A stretch of DNA of 64,000 nucleotides from an uncultured Cohaesibacter sp. (GTDB lineage: Bacteria; Pseudomonadota; Alphaproteobacteria; Rhizobiales; Cohaesibacteraceae). How positions within the stretch are numbered: the stretch's first letter is position 1; each line of letters begins with the position of its first letter. The translations under genes were made by a program, and so were the position numbers. The stretch spans positions 4,977,001 to 5,041,000 of the forward strand of contig NZ_OY762905.1 of assembly GCF_963666525.1 (NCBI RefSeq), read 5' to 3'. Shown here in pieces: positions 29,226 through 38,082 of the stretch. The notes beneath the pieces were generated by a model. It ran no database searches, was not told where the DNA came from, and saw nothing but the letters and a program-made list of their open reading frames with translations.

Positions 29226-32200
29226 ATGACGAGGAACTTTGCGTTTCTTCAAATGCGGCCATTGCAGACCTTTCTGATCGCCGTTGTCGCGACCGTCCTT
29301 TTCTCCTTTAACGCCATCGCACTCACACCGATTGCTACACTTTACGGGGTCAACGACGCTGCATTCATGAAGATGGCCTTTTCTCAAGACGGGCAAAAAC
29401 TGGCAGTGACTGTCGTGCGCCATCTTTCGATATATGACCTTTCGAAAGCAGCTGTCATTTTTGAATATGATCTACCTCATTCCAGTGAAGGCGTGGCTTT
29501 CCTGGGGGATGGTCATTCAGTTGCTGTTGCCTATGGCAAAGATGGCGCCGAAATCATAGACACGGAAGATCTCAATGACCCGCTGAAGAGAAAAGTCCCC
29601 GGCGAATGGGAAGGATTGAGCCTTAGCCGTGATGGAAAGTACCTGATCAGCGCAGTCAACATCGACAATGAAATCACCGTCGTGGCGACGGACTGGCGCC
29701 TTGCTGATGGACCGCAATACAGGGCAAACACCAAGCTCATGGGCTTGACCTTTGATGCCGATACCACCAGTGCCGCAACAGCACTGACAGGATACAGTCT
29801 TTCCGTTTCAGGGCTTGAGCTTTTCGATACTGCGGATGGTCCAGCCAACCCGGATCCCTCCAATCGGCCTGCCTTTTCCGATACCGTGATGTTCCTTGAT
29901 CAGAACGCACGGAATGATACCGTTTCTGTCGGATATCGCGACATCAGAACACTGGAAACAAAGGCGACCGTTCTGAGCAAAAACCTGTTTCCGAAATTGG
30001 CCGGTTTTCAGCAAACTCCACGCGGCCCAAGAACGATGCTCTGGATCGCGACGAATGAAGGAGCGAGGCTTTTCGTGCTGGACATGCCCGCTGACAAGCT
30101 GATCACCAACCAGCTTTTCCCCGGCGAAGACTTCATGCAATTCGGCTTTTCGGGAAACCTGAATTATCGAAACACCGCCATGTCTCCCGACGGGATGCTG
30201 GTTGCCATGCATTTCCCGGATCATAGCATACGGATATTTGCCAGCGACGAGGCGCCAGAACCCCAAGCCCTGATCAACAAGACAACCAGTGAAGGCACGC
30301 CTGTCCTTGCCCTGACACAGGGCCATCAGGATCTGATCCATAAAACTGTTTTTTCGCCCGATGGTGGCCTGTTTGCCACGACAGCTGGCTCGGGTGATCG
30401 TCGCACCCATATCTGGGAAACTCAAACCGGCCGACAGGTGCGATCCATCGCTACGGGTGACTTTGTTGACATGCTCCAGTTTTCTCCCGATGGGAAAAAG
30501 CTTGTAACAAGCTCGGTCGGCAGCATGGATCTCTGGGATGTGGACAGCGGGCGGCATGTCGGTTCACTGCCTGCCGCCAATCTCACCATGCTGGCGTATA
30601 TCGGGAATAGCGACCATCTGATTGCCTGCGACACGGCCAATTGCATGATCGGCAAGGAATTTGAAATTCTCGATTTCAAGGGTGACAAACTGGATCTTCC
30701 AACCGGCTGGTATACTGCCGGAGGGGCAAAGCCGTCCGTTTCAGCTGATGGTCTGTACGCCGGCATGATCCTGGCTGATGGAAGCACGCTTCTCATCGAC
30801 ATCAAGGGTAGAACGGCGCAACGCAATCCTCAGAACGCCGAGCGCGTTTCTCTCGCTCTTGGCAATGACGGAAAAGGAATCTGGGGCCTCAAGGGGGGCA
30901 AGATCGAGCTGTTCAACGCCCAAACTGGCGAGGTAACCGAAACCCTCAAGATCGGCACAGACGAGGATGAAGTCAGAATACTTCCTCTTGATGGAACGCG
31001 CTTCATTCTGGAAATCGGACCACCGTTTCAAAGACCACAATCTCTCGCCATTTTCGACAGCGGAACTGGAACGGTAAGCAATACCCTGCCGGACTTTGAT
31101 CGGACAGGCGACGGGCTTGTTCATGCGATTACGGGGTACGCTCCCAAGGAAAATGCGCTTTACGTCGCTTCAAACAACGACTTCTTTTCCGATAAGGAAA
31201 TCGCGTTCAATACACGGATTGATGTCTGGTCTCTGACCGACAACCAGCTGATGCGCTCAATCATGACCAACAGCGTTTCACCAGAGAGCCTGACCTTTTC
31301 GAGGGATGGCAATGAGCTTTATGTCAATGGCGAGCATAAAGAGGCAACCTGGGATCTCATCTCGGGGAAAGTGGTTGCCATCGCCAATGCAACCGATGGC
31401 AAACGGCAGTTCGCTTCCCAAAACGGCCGGATATTCCAGTGTCGTGAAGGCTCGGACAAGGGTAGACTTTGCTATTCCAGCAAAAAGACCGGCGAGTATC
31501 GCGTCAACTGGGAGACAGAAGGCGAAAAGACCACGAAATTTGAGACCGATGGCATTTCCAACGGCAAGGACCTGCTATTCGTCAGTTGGCTTGATGATGT
31601 CGTTTTGCGCGTTTTTGACATGGAGGCAATCGATCGCGGCGAGAATGGCTTGAAGAGCAATTTCAAACTCGAGGGCGGCAACGACAACAGCTATCCAGAC
31701 TATCTGCTTTCCCCGGACAGCTCGCGGGTTCTGACCTTCCATAAGGAGATTGCACTTTACGAAGTGGGAACGGGGAAACGTCTCTGGAAGACAAGACTAT
31801 CAGACGGATACCTGAATGATGTGGCATTCTCAGTTGATGGAACGAAGATTCTGGTTTTTGAAGCCCGCGGTGGAGATCACGTGATCGTTCTGGATTCCGC
31901 ATCAGGTAAGAAGATCACTGTTGTCCAGAACGCGCGGCTTGTCAAAACCAAGGTTGGAACTGCGGGGATTTTGTCACTTGCCGATGAAACGACCTTTTCT
32001 CTACTTGATGACGCAGGCAATGCTCTTTCAGGCCCCATTGCAAGGTTGAACATTGGCGAGCCTGAAGCCCTGATGGACGCGCCGACTGGCCTCATCTTGC
32101 TGCTGGGACGAGAGGGGCGCAACCTGCTTTGGGATACGCGAGGTGGTGAGAACAGGGTCCAGATGATCAACTCAATCAATCCGGGTGGAGCAGGGGTAGC

Positions 32201-33869
32201 CTTTTCTGCCGACGGCAACATACTCGCTCTTACCGAAACAACAGGGCTGGTGAGCCTTTGGCGGGTTGAAGATTGCAAAAAGATTGCCAGCCTCGCAACA
32301 TTGATTGACGGCGGTTGGGCGGTCATCGGCAATGATGGGCGCTATGACGCGTCAGACCCGGGAGATTTCCCTGCACTGGGATGGGTCATGCCAGACGAGC
32401 CGGAGCATGTCCTGCCAATCGAGCTGTTCTATCGTGAGTATTACGAGCCAACCCTCCTGTCGAGGTTGCTCAACGGACAGGAGTTTCCGGAGCTGCCGAA
32501 ATTGTCTGACATGAACCGGCTGCAGCCGCAGTTGCACATTGCGGCCATCGAACAGGACGTCGCCAGGGAAGGCCAAGCTACCACAGTCAGCGTAACGGTA
32601 GACTTTCGGGAAACAGAGGAAAAGGACAAGGCAAGCGGCATTGGAACGATAAAGCTGTTTCGTGATGGACAACTGGTCGGTCAGCATACACCAACGGCAG
32701 AGGAAAAGTCAGCCAACGGCTCCATTCGCTTTCAACACATACTGCTGCCAAAAGCGGTTGAGACACAGATTGCCGAAGGGAACGGCACGACAGGGGACGA
32801 TCAGCAAACGGTGTTTACGGCCTATGCCTTCAATGGCGACGGCATTAAAAGCTCGACGGTCCGCATGGCCTATGATCTGCCTGCAATCGATGCGGCAAAT
32901 GAGGCAAAGCGCAAGGCATATGTGATCAGTGTCGGGATCGACCTATATGACAATCCCGCCTGGAACCTGAATTTCGCTGGTGCGGATGCCTCTGTCTCGG
33001 CGGATGATGTTACCGCCGGTCTGGAGGCCAGCGGCTCGTTTGATGAGGTGGTACCTATCAAACTGGTTTCATCGAAAGCCGCAGGCCACAAAAATGGAAC
33101 CCGAGATCAGATTTCCGCAGTGCTCGGACTTCTTGGCGGGCAACAGGTGGATCGAGCTCTGCTGTCTGGCGTTGACGGCGAAGAAAGGCTCGACCGGGCC
33201 ATGCCGGAAGACATGGTGTTCTTCTTCTTCGCAGGCCATGGTCTCGCCAGCCAGGACGGTGAATTCTATCTCTTTCCAAAGGACTTTGATCCAAACACCT
33301 CAGGACGAGAGATTAATGCCGCCATATTGGCTCGCGCGATGGGCAGCAGCAAACTGGCCCAACTGTTTTTGAGCATTCAGTCCAATGATATCGTCCTCAT
33401 AATTGACGCCTGCAATTCCGCTGCCTCGGTTAATGGCAAAGGCTTCAAACCCGGCCCCATGGGCAGCCGCGGCCTTGGGCAGCTCGCCTATGACAAGGGG
33501 ATGCGGATCTTGACAGCAAGTCAGGCCGAAGGTGTTGCACTTGAATCCAGTGTCTTGCGCCACGGAGCTCTCAGCTACGCGTTGTTCAGGGAAGGGGTTG
33601 AAAATACGCAGGCCGATCGCGCTCCGGCAGATGACCAGATCTCTTTCTCCGAGTTGCTCTCCTATGGAGTGGAGCGCGTACCAACTCTCTACGAGGAAAT
33701 CGTCACGGATACTTTTACGCCCCAAGGGCGAGGCGGCATGAGCATGTCCTTTGTTGTCAGCGGCGAGGCTGAAGAGCAGACGAAGGAGACCCGCTACTTG
33801 CAGCAACCGTCTCTGTTTGACTTCAAGAAACCGAACATGGCACGCAGCATCTATCTGGCGAAGAAGTAA
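29226..33869 (+). CDS. Giant beta-propeller protein with C-terminal caspase domain
   Basis: 1547 residues from ATG 29226. Signal peptide or anchor about 8-32. About 1000 residues of WD40/propeller-like repeats follow, with recurring F-S-x-D-G-x-x-L blade ends (for example MAFSQDGQKLAV, VFSPDGGLFATT, LQFSPDGKKLVT, VAFSADGNILAL), enough for at least two propellers. After a linker, a caspase-like domain spans about 1230-1490 with His1338 (FFAGHG) and Cys1396 (IIDACNS). The propellers are probably a sensing or docking platform and the caspase the effector. With an export signal, the caspase would act outside the cytoplasm. A second caspase protein is divergently encoded at 22840. Function unknown. 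Confidence 0.85.
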   Translation: MTRNFAFLQMRPLQTFLIAVVATVLFSFNAIALTPIATLYGVNDAAFMKMAFSQDGQKLAVTVVRHLSIYDLSKAAVIFEYDLPHSSEGVAFLGDGHSVAVAYGKDGAEIIDTEDLNDPLKRKVPGEWEGLSLSRDGKYLISAVNIDNEITVVATDWRLADGPQYRANTKLMGLTFDADTTSAATALTGYSLSVSGLELFDTADGPANPDPSNRPAFSDTVMFLDQNARNDTVSVGYRDIRTLETKATVLSKNLFPKLAGFQQTPRGPRTMLWIATNEGARLFVLDMPADKLITNQLFPGEDFMQFGFSGNLNYRNTAMSPDGMLVAMHFPDHSIRIFASDEAPEPQALINKTTSEGTPVLALTQGHQDLIHKTVFSPDGGLFATTAGSGDRRTHIWETQTGRQVRSIATGDFVDMLQFSPDGKKLVTSSVGSMDLWDVDSGRHVGSLPAANLTMLAYIGNSDHLIACDTANCMIGKEFEILDFKGDKLDLPTGWYTAGGAKPSVSADGLYAGMILADGSTLLIDIKGRTAQRNPQNAERVSLALGNDGKGIWGLKGGKIELFNAQTGEVTETLKIGTDEDEVRILPLDGTRFILEIGPPFQRPQSLAIFDSGTGTVSNTLPDFDRTGDGLVHAITGYAPKENALYVASNNDFFSDKEIAFNTRIDVWSLTDNQLMRSIMTNSVSPESLTFSRDGNELYVNGEHKEATWDLISGKVVAIANATDGKRQFASQNGRIFQCREGSDKGRLCYSSKKTGEYRVNWETEGEKTTKFETDGISNGKDLLFVSWLDDVVLRVFDMEAIDRGENGLKSNFKLEGGNDNSYPDYLLSPDSSRVLTFHKEIALYEVGTGKRLWKTRLSDGYLNDVAFSVDGTKILVFEARGGDHVIVLDSASGKKITVVQNARLVKTKVGTAGILSLADETTFSLLDDAGNALSGPIARLNIGEPEALMDAPTGLILLLGREGRNLLWDTRGGENRVQMINSINPGGAGVAFSADGNILALTETTGLVSLWRVEDCKKIASLATLIDGGWAVIGNDGRYDASDPGDFPALGWVMPDEPEHVLPIELFYREYYEPTLLSRLLNGQEFPELPKLSDMNRLQPQLHIAAIEQDVAREGQATTVSVTVDFRETEEKDKASGIGTIKLFRDGQLVGQHTPTAEEKSANGSIRFQHILLPKAVETQIAEGNGTTGDDQQTVFTAYAFNGDGIKSSTVRMAYDLPAIDAANEAKRKAYVISVGIDLYDNPAWNLNFAGADASVSADDVTAGLEASGSFDEVVPIKLVSSKAAGHKNGTRDQISAVLGLLGGQQVDRALLSGVDGEERLDRAMPEDMVFFFFAGHGLASQDGEFYLFPKDFDPNTSGREINAAILARAMGSSKLAQLFLSIQSNDIVLIIDACNSAASVNGKGFKPGPMGSRGLGQLAYDKGMRILTASQAEGVALESSVLRHGALSYALFREGVENTQADRAPADDQISFSELLSYGVERVPTLYEEIVTDTFTPQGRGGMSMSFVVSGEAEEQTKETRYLQQPSLFDFKKPNMARSIYLAKK

Positions 33870-34186
33870 GCCAGGCATCACGCGCCAGGAGTCCTGAAGT
33901 GAAGCCATCTTTGTTGAATATTTCCATATTTCAATGAGTTACTGGAGGGTTTTGCTTTCCTCGAAATAATTATGCCTGGACAGGTCCATGCGACACAAGC
34001 CGCGCTTGTCAGGGAATGAACTTGTAATTCTCCCGAGGACAGGGGCCAAGAAACGAAAAGTGTTCACCACTTGATGCGTAAATGAACGTAAGTATTGACG
34101 CTGTACTACGAAAGTATGTATTGAGTGTCGCAGGTCCTAGCCGTTCCGGCTGCTCCGCGTTCCAATCGCAATAACAGGTGAAGATC
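33870..34186. other. Intergenic region upstream of the disrupted ndh
   Basis: About 315 bp without a gene. TTGACG at 34096 followed by a TATGTATTG segment could be a promoter for ndh, with low certainty. I see no terminator with a T-run after the caspase gene. Confidence 0.35.
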
Positions 34187-34587
34187 ATGTCGGAAGAAAC
34201 CAGGCGCCCGAAAGTGGTTATCATTGGTGCTGGCTTTGGTGGCTTGTCGCTGGCCAAGTCGCTCAATAACGCACCCGTTGATATCGAGATCATCGACAAG
34301 CGCAATTACCACCTATTCCAGCCGCTTCTCTATCAAGTAGCCATGGCCGATCTGTCGCCAGCTGATATCGCCTGGCCAATCCGCTCCATCTTCTCCAAGC
34401 AGAAAAACGTTACCGTGACCCTGTCCAAGGTGCAGGACATCGACACAGAGCGGCGCAGCGTCATTTGCGACAATTGCGAAGTTTCCTACGATCATCTGGT
34501 TATTGCCAGCGGTTCCAACCATTCCTATTTCGGCAAAGACCAGTGGTCGGAAAATGCCCCCGGTCTGAAGCAGATTGTCGATGCAAC
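34187..34587 (+). pseudogene. ndh: ndh, N-terminal part (type II NADH dehydrogenase interrupted by IS66)
   Basis: N-terminal 133 codons of an FAD-dependent type II NADH:quinone oxidoreductase: GAGFGGLSLAKSL (dinucleotide-binding), DKRNYHLFQPLLYQVA, and the DHLVIASGSNHSYFG segment. The frame enters the IS66 element after GATGCAAC and ends a few codons later. Removing the element and one copy of the duplication joins it in frame with 37118-37997 to give a 426-residue protein of normal length. The two halves otherwise look intact, so the disruption appears recent. The cell probably relies on another NADH dehydrogenase. Confidence 0.9.
34580..34587. repeat. IS66 target-site duplication, left copy
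   Basis: GATGCAAC directly before the element; identical copy at 37110-37117. An 8-bp duplication is characteristic of the IS66 family. Confidence 0.95.
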
Positions 34588-34645
34588 GTAAGCGGTTAAG
34601 GGTCCCCACGTATCTCCATTCGCATTGATGTGAGATTGTCTCTGA

Positions 34646-35056
34646 ATGAGCCATGCGGAGCATCCTATGAATAGCAGATTTGATCAGGATCGGTCTTTTG
34701 CCGTCCTGACGTCGAGACCAGTTGGAACGAGGCGCAAGCGGCGGGATTGGTCGGACGAGGAGAAGGCGCGATTGATTTCGGAGACACTGTTGCCCGGATC
34801 GAAAGTTTCGGTGATCGCGCGCACAGCGGGACTGGATCCCTCGCAGCTACACGGTTGGCGTCGGAAGGCTCTTGCCTCTGGGCTTGTGCGAGCTTTGCCA
34901 ACGGCAGGGAGCGATGAGATAGAATTCGCCCGAGTTGAGACGAGCCTGAATACGAGTGTTGAGATCATTATCCGCGATAGCGTTGTACGCGTCTCCAGCG
35001 AGATCAATCCGGATCAACTGACCATGATACTGAGAGCGGTGCGTGAGGTATGTTAG
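34646..35056 (+). CDS. tnpA: IS66 accessory protein TnpA
   Basis: 136-residue DNA-binding helper protein of IS66 elements; start may also be 34667. Contains a helix-turn-helix of the transposase-8/TnpA type (WSDEEKARLISETLLPGSKVSVIARTAGL interrupted here only for reading: residues about 35-65, LDPSQLHGWRRK). The stop overlaps the tnpB start by 7 bp (ATGTTAG), so the two are translationally coupled. Required with TnpB for IS66 transposition, with an incompletely known role. Confidence 0.88.
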   Translation: MSHAEHPMNSRFDQDRSFAVLTSRPVGTRRKRRDWSDEEKARLISETLLPGSKVSVIARTAGLDPSQLHGWRRKALASGLVRALPTAGSDEIEFARVETSLNTSVEIIIRDSVVRVSSEINPDQLTMILRAVREVC

Positions 35057-35394
35057 CTTCCGGTGTTGTTGTTTACGTGTCATGCCAGCCTGTCGACTTC
35101 CGCAAGGGATCAGCATCCCTGATGGCTCTGGTCAGGGATGGCGGACTTGATCCATTCAACGGTGCGCTTTATGTGTTTCGATCGAAACGTTCAGACCGCG
35201 TTCGTATTGTTTGGTGGGATGGCAGTGGAGTGTGCCTGTATTCGAAACGGCTTGATGAGCAAGGCTTTTACTGGCCGAGCATATCAACGGGCCGTATCCG
35301 TCTGGAGCATTCACAACTGATGGCACTTCTTGCCGGAGTGGATTGGACGCAGATCCGACCAAGGAAGGTCCGCAGACCTCTTGTGACGGGTTGA
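35050..35394 (+). CDS. tnpB: IS66 accessory protein TnpB
   Basis: 114 residues; the family hallmarks are CQPVDFRKG near residue 12 and RIVWWDGSGVCLYSKRL near residues 55-72. This is the IS66 Orf2-like (TnpB) protein; it is unrelated to the RNA-guided TnpB nuclease of IS200/IS605. It overlaps tnpA by 7 bp. Confidence 0.92.
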   Translation: MLASGVVVYVSCQPVDFRKGSASLMALVRDGGLDPFNGALYVFRSKRSDRVRIVWWDGSGVCLYSKRLDEQGFYWPSISTGRIRLEHSQLMALLAGVDWTQIRPRKVRRPLVTG

Positions 35395-35469
35395 TATCGT
35401 TCTGCGGCAAGGTGAATCATGGTGCTGTAATCATTGGCAAAGTGACCTGTTTTATGCTCTATTCGCCCC

Positions 35470-37101
35470 ATGGATATGCCCCTGAACGACTTGCCGGATG
35501 ATGTATATGCTCTCAAAGCGATGGTCCTCGCTTTGACGCGTACGCGTGCGGAAGAGAGCGTTCGTTTGAAGGCCGCCGAGGAGGAAATTGCCCGTCTTGC
35601 GGTGATCGAAAAGAAAGCCAATGAGCGGATTGCCAATCTGACGCAGATCGTGAACGTCTTGCAACGCGCGCAACATGGCAAGCGCTCAGAGAGGCTGCGC
35701 CCTGGAGGTCTTGAGGGCATCAACGACGAGCAGATCGCGTTTGCCTTCGAAAATGTTGAGACCGGCCTTTCTGCCGTCCAAAGCGAACTTGATCATGCCG
35801 CCAGGGAGAAGCCCAAACGGGCTCCTCGTCGGCGTAAAGGCTTTGCTGCCCATCTTGAGCGTGTTGAGGAAATCATAGAGCCTGAAATCCCATCTGGCTA
35901 TGAGGGTATGGAAAAGGTCCTGATCGGTGAAGACCGCTCTGAGCGGCTGGATATCATTCCGCCGAAGTTCAGGGTCATTGTCACCCGTCGCCCCAAATAT
36001 GCCTTTCGAGGCCATGACGGGGTGGCGCAGGCTTTGGCCCCGGCACACATCATTGCATCCGGTTTGCCGACGGAGCGGTTGCTCGCCTTTATCGCGGTCT
36101 CGAAATATGCCGACGGTCTTCCGCTTTACCGCCAGGAAGCTATCTATCTGCGCGATGGGGTTGAGATCAGTCGATCCTTGATGGCCCAATGGATGGGGCA
36201 TCTGGGATTTGAATTGCAAATGCTGTCAGACTACGTCCTGGAACGGATCAAGCAGGGTGAGCGGGTCTTTGCCGACGAGACAACCTTGCCCACCCTGGCT
36301 CCCGGATCGGGGAAAACGACCAAGGCCTGGTTATGGGCCTATGCGCGCGATGATCGGCCCTATGGTGGCTCAAGCCCGCCTATGGTGGCTTATCGCTTTG
36401 AAGACGGCAGGGGTACTGAATGTGTGGCGCGTCATCTTTCCGGCTATACCGGCATCCTACAGGTGGATGGATACACAGCCTATAGCAGTCTGGCCAAGAA
36501 CCGGGCAAAGGCTGGCAGCAACGAAACGATCCAGCTAGCAGGTTGTTGGTCCCACGTCAGGCGCAAGTTTTATGAATTGCACACCAGCGGCGTCTCTCAT
36601 GCAGCCACAGACACCGTCATGGCCATGGCCGGGCTATGGAAAATAGAGGATGAGGCTCGCGGCCGAACTGCACGAGCTCGCGCGATGCTTCGTCAGGAGA
36701 AGTCTGCATCGATCGTCGCGGATCTCTTCACTCTCTGGGAAAAGGAACTGGGAAAGGTCTCGGGCAAGTCCAAGACCGCTGAGGCAATCCGCTATGCGCT
36801 CGCGCGCCGCGAGACGTTGGAACGCTTCCTGGCAGACGGCCGTATCGAAATCGACTCCAACATCGTCGAACGCGCCATTAGGCCCCAGACCATCACAAGG
36901 AAGAATAGTCTATTCGCCGGAAGCGATGGCGGAGGTAGAACATGGGCTACGATAGCAACGCTTCTGCAGACCGCAAAAATGAACAACGTCGATCCCCTCG
37001 ACTGGCTATCCCAAACCCTCGAGAGGATCGCCCATGCCTGGCCTGCCTCCGATATCGACGCTCTTATGCCTTGGAACTTCAAAGCTAACGACATCAGCTA
37101 A
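35470..37101 (+). CDS. tnpC: IS66 transposase TnpC (DDE type)
   Basis: 543 residues, near full family length. N-terminal coiled-coil/leucine-rich region about 20-75, zinc-finger-like and linker region, then the DDE transposase domain with VFADETTLPTLAPG (first Asp), LQVDGYTAYSSLA (second Asp) and IEIDSNIVERAIRP (region of the catalytic Glu). The stop codon lies inside the right end of the element. Confidence 0.94.
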   Translation: MDMPLNDLPDDVYALKAMVLALTRTRAEESVRLKAAEEEIARLAVIEKKANERIANLTQIVNVLQRAQHGKRSERLRPGGLEGINDEQIAFAFENVETGLSAVQSELDHAAREKPKRAPRRRKGFAAHLERVEEIIEPEIPSGYEGMEKVLIGEDRSERLDIIPPKFRVIVTRRPKYAFRGHDGVAQALAPAHIIASGLPTERLLAFIAVSKYADGLPLYRQEAIYLRDGVEISRSLMAQWMGHLGFELQMLSDYVLERIKQGERVFADETTLPTLAPGSGKTTKAWLWAYARDDRPYGGSSPPMVAYRFEDGRGTECVARHLSGYTGILQVDGYTAYSSLAKNRAKAGSNETIQLAGCWSHVRRKFYELHTSGVSHAATDTVMAMAGLWKIEDEARGRTARARAMLRQEKSASIVADLFTLWEKELGKVSGKSKTAEAIRYALARRETLERFLADGRIEIDSNIVERAIRPQTITRKNSLFAGSDGGGRTWATIATLLQTAKMNNVDPLDWLSQTLERIAHAWPASDIDALMPWNFKANDIS

Positions 37102-37109
37102 ACGCTTAC

Positions 37110-37117
37110 GATGCAAC
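37110..37117. repeat. IS66 target-site duplication, right copy
   Basis: GATGCAAC directly after the element, identical to 34580-34587. Confidence 0.95.
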
Positions 37118-37997
37118 CGACGTGCGCCGCAAGATTCTTGTGGCCTTCGAGCGCGCCGAGTTGGCCAAAACACCAGAAGAAATGGCACGCGAACTGACCT
37201 TTGTTGTGGTTGGTGCAGGGCCTACGGGGGTGGAACTTGCTGGTGCCATTGCCGAGCTCGCCCATGTGACGATGTGCGAGGACTTCCGTCGCATCGAATC
37301 CAAGAGTGCCCGGGTGATCTTGATCGAAGCGGGCCCGCGAATTCTGGCGGCGTTCCCCGAAGATCTGTCCGCCAAGGCAGAAGCCTCTCTGATCAAGCTG
37401 GGAGTCGAGGTGCGGACGGGAGCCATGGTGGAAGACATCACCGACAGCTATGTGGTGGCCAGCGGCCAAACCATCCCGACGGCCACAACCATCTGGGCGG
37501 CTGGTGTTCAGATTGAAGGAGTCGGCTCGTGGTTAGGAGTGGAAACAGACCGCGCCGGACGTGTACCGGTTGGTGACGACCTCTCAGTCGCCGGCCATCC
37601 CGATATTTCGGTGATCGGTGATGCTGCGCAGGTGAAATGGGGCGACGGCAAGTTTGTTCCGGGTATCGCACCTGCGGCCAAGCAAGAAGGCAAGTATGTT
37701 GCCAAACGCATCGCCGCGCTGGTCGCTGGCAAAACCTTCACCGAGCCATTCCGCTACAAGCATCTTGGCAACCTTGCCACCATCGGCCGCAACTCTGCAG
37801 TCATCGATTTTGGCAAGTTCAAGCTGAGTGGCGGGCTTGCTTGGTGGATGTGGGGCTTTGTCCATATCTACTTCCTCATTGGCGTGAAACGACCACTGTT
37901 TGTCGCCATCAACTGGTTCTTCAGCTACGTGTTCCACACCAAGGGTGCGCGCCTTATCACCGGACTGGAGCAATTGCGCCGTCAGGGCAAAATCTGA
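37118..37997 (+). pseudogene. ndh: ndh, C-terminal part
   Basis: C-terminal 293 codons of type II NADH dehydrogenase: VVVGAGPTGVELAGAIAEL (NADH-binding), IWAAGV, VIGDAAQVKWGDGKFVPGIAPAAKQEG (FAD-binding GD motif plus AxQ/G motif) and the C-terminal amphipathic membrane-binding helices. It has no start of its own with a ribosome site; expression would need re-initiation or excision of the element. A terminator follows. Confidence 0.9.
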
Positions 37998-38024
37998 GGG
38001 CAACGATAAGCGTACAAAAAATTT

Positions 38025-38059
38025 GCGCCGGACCCTTCGAGGGGACGGCGCTTTTTTTT
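38025..38059 (+). terminator. Rho-independent terminator after ndh
   Basis: GCGCCG-GA-CCC / GGG-GA-CGGCGC hairpin followed by eight T. Confidence 0.85.
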
Positions 38060-38082
38060 GTTCGCAGGTCTTTCGTTAGTCT

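Larger units (their letters stand above)
34588..37109 (+). mobile_element. Complete IS66-family insertion sequence (2522 bp)
   Basis: Ends are GTAAGCGGTTA on the left and, in reverse complement, GTAAGCGTTTA on the right: the GTAAGCG end typical of IS66. It is flanked by the 8-bp direct repeat GATGCAAC. It carries the three-gene set tnpA, tnpB, tnpC, all on the plus strand and all apparently intact, so the element may be active. It interrupts ndh. Confidence 0.95.

Noticed and set aside
22840-33869. A canonical phage-defence island (CRISPR, Thoeris, CBASS, gasdermin type)
   Set aside because: No cyclase, reverse transcriptase, TIR, gasdermin-like or nucleic-acid-sensing gene is present; the proteins carry export signals, so a cytosolic defence module is not supported.
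35050-35394. TnpB as an RNA-guided nuclease
   Set aside because: This is the 114-residue IS66 TnpB, which shares only the name with the IS605 nuclease; no RuvC motifs and no omega-RNA region.
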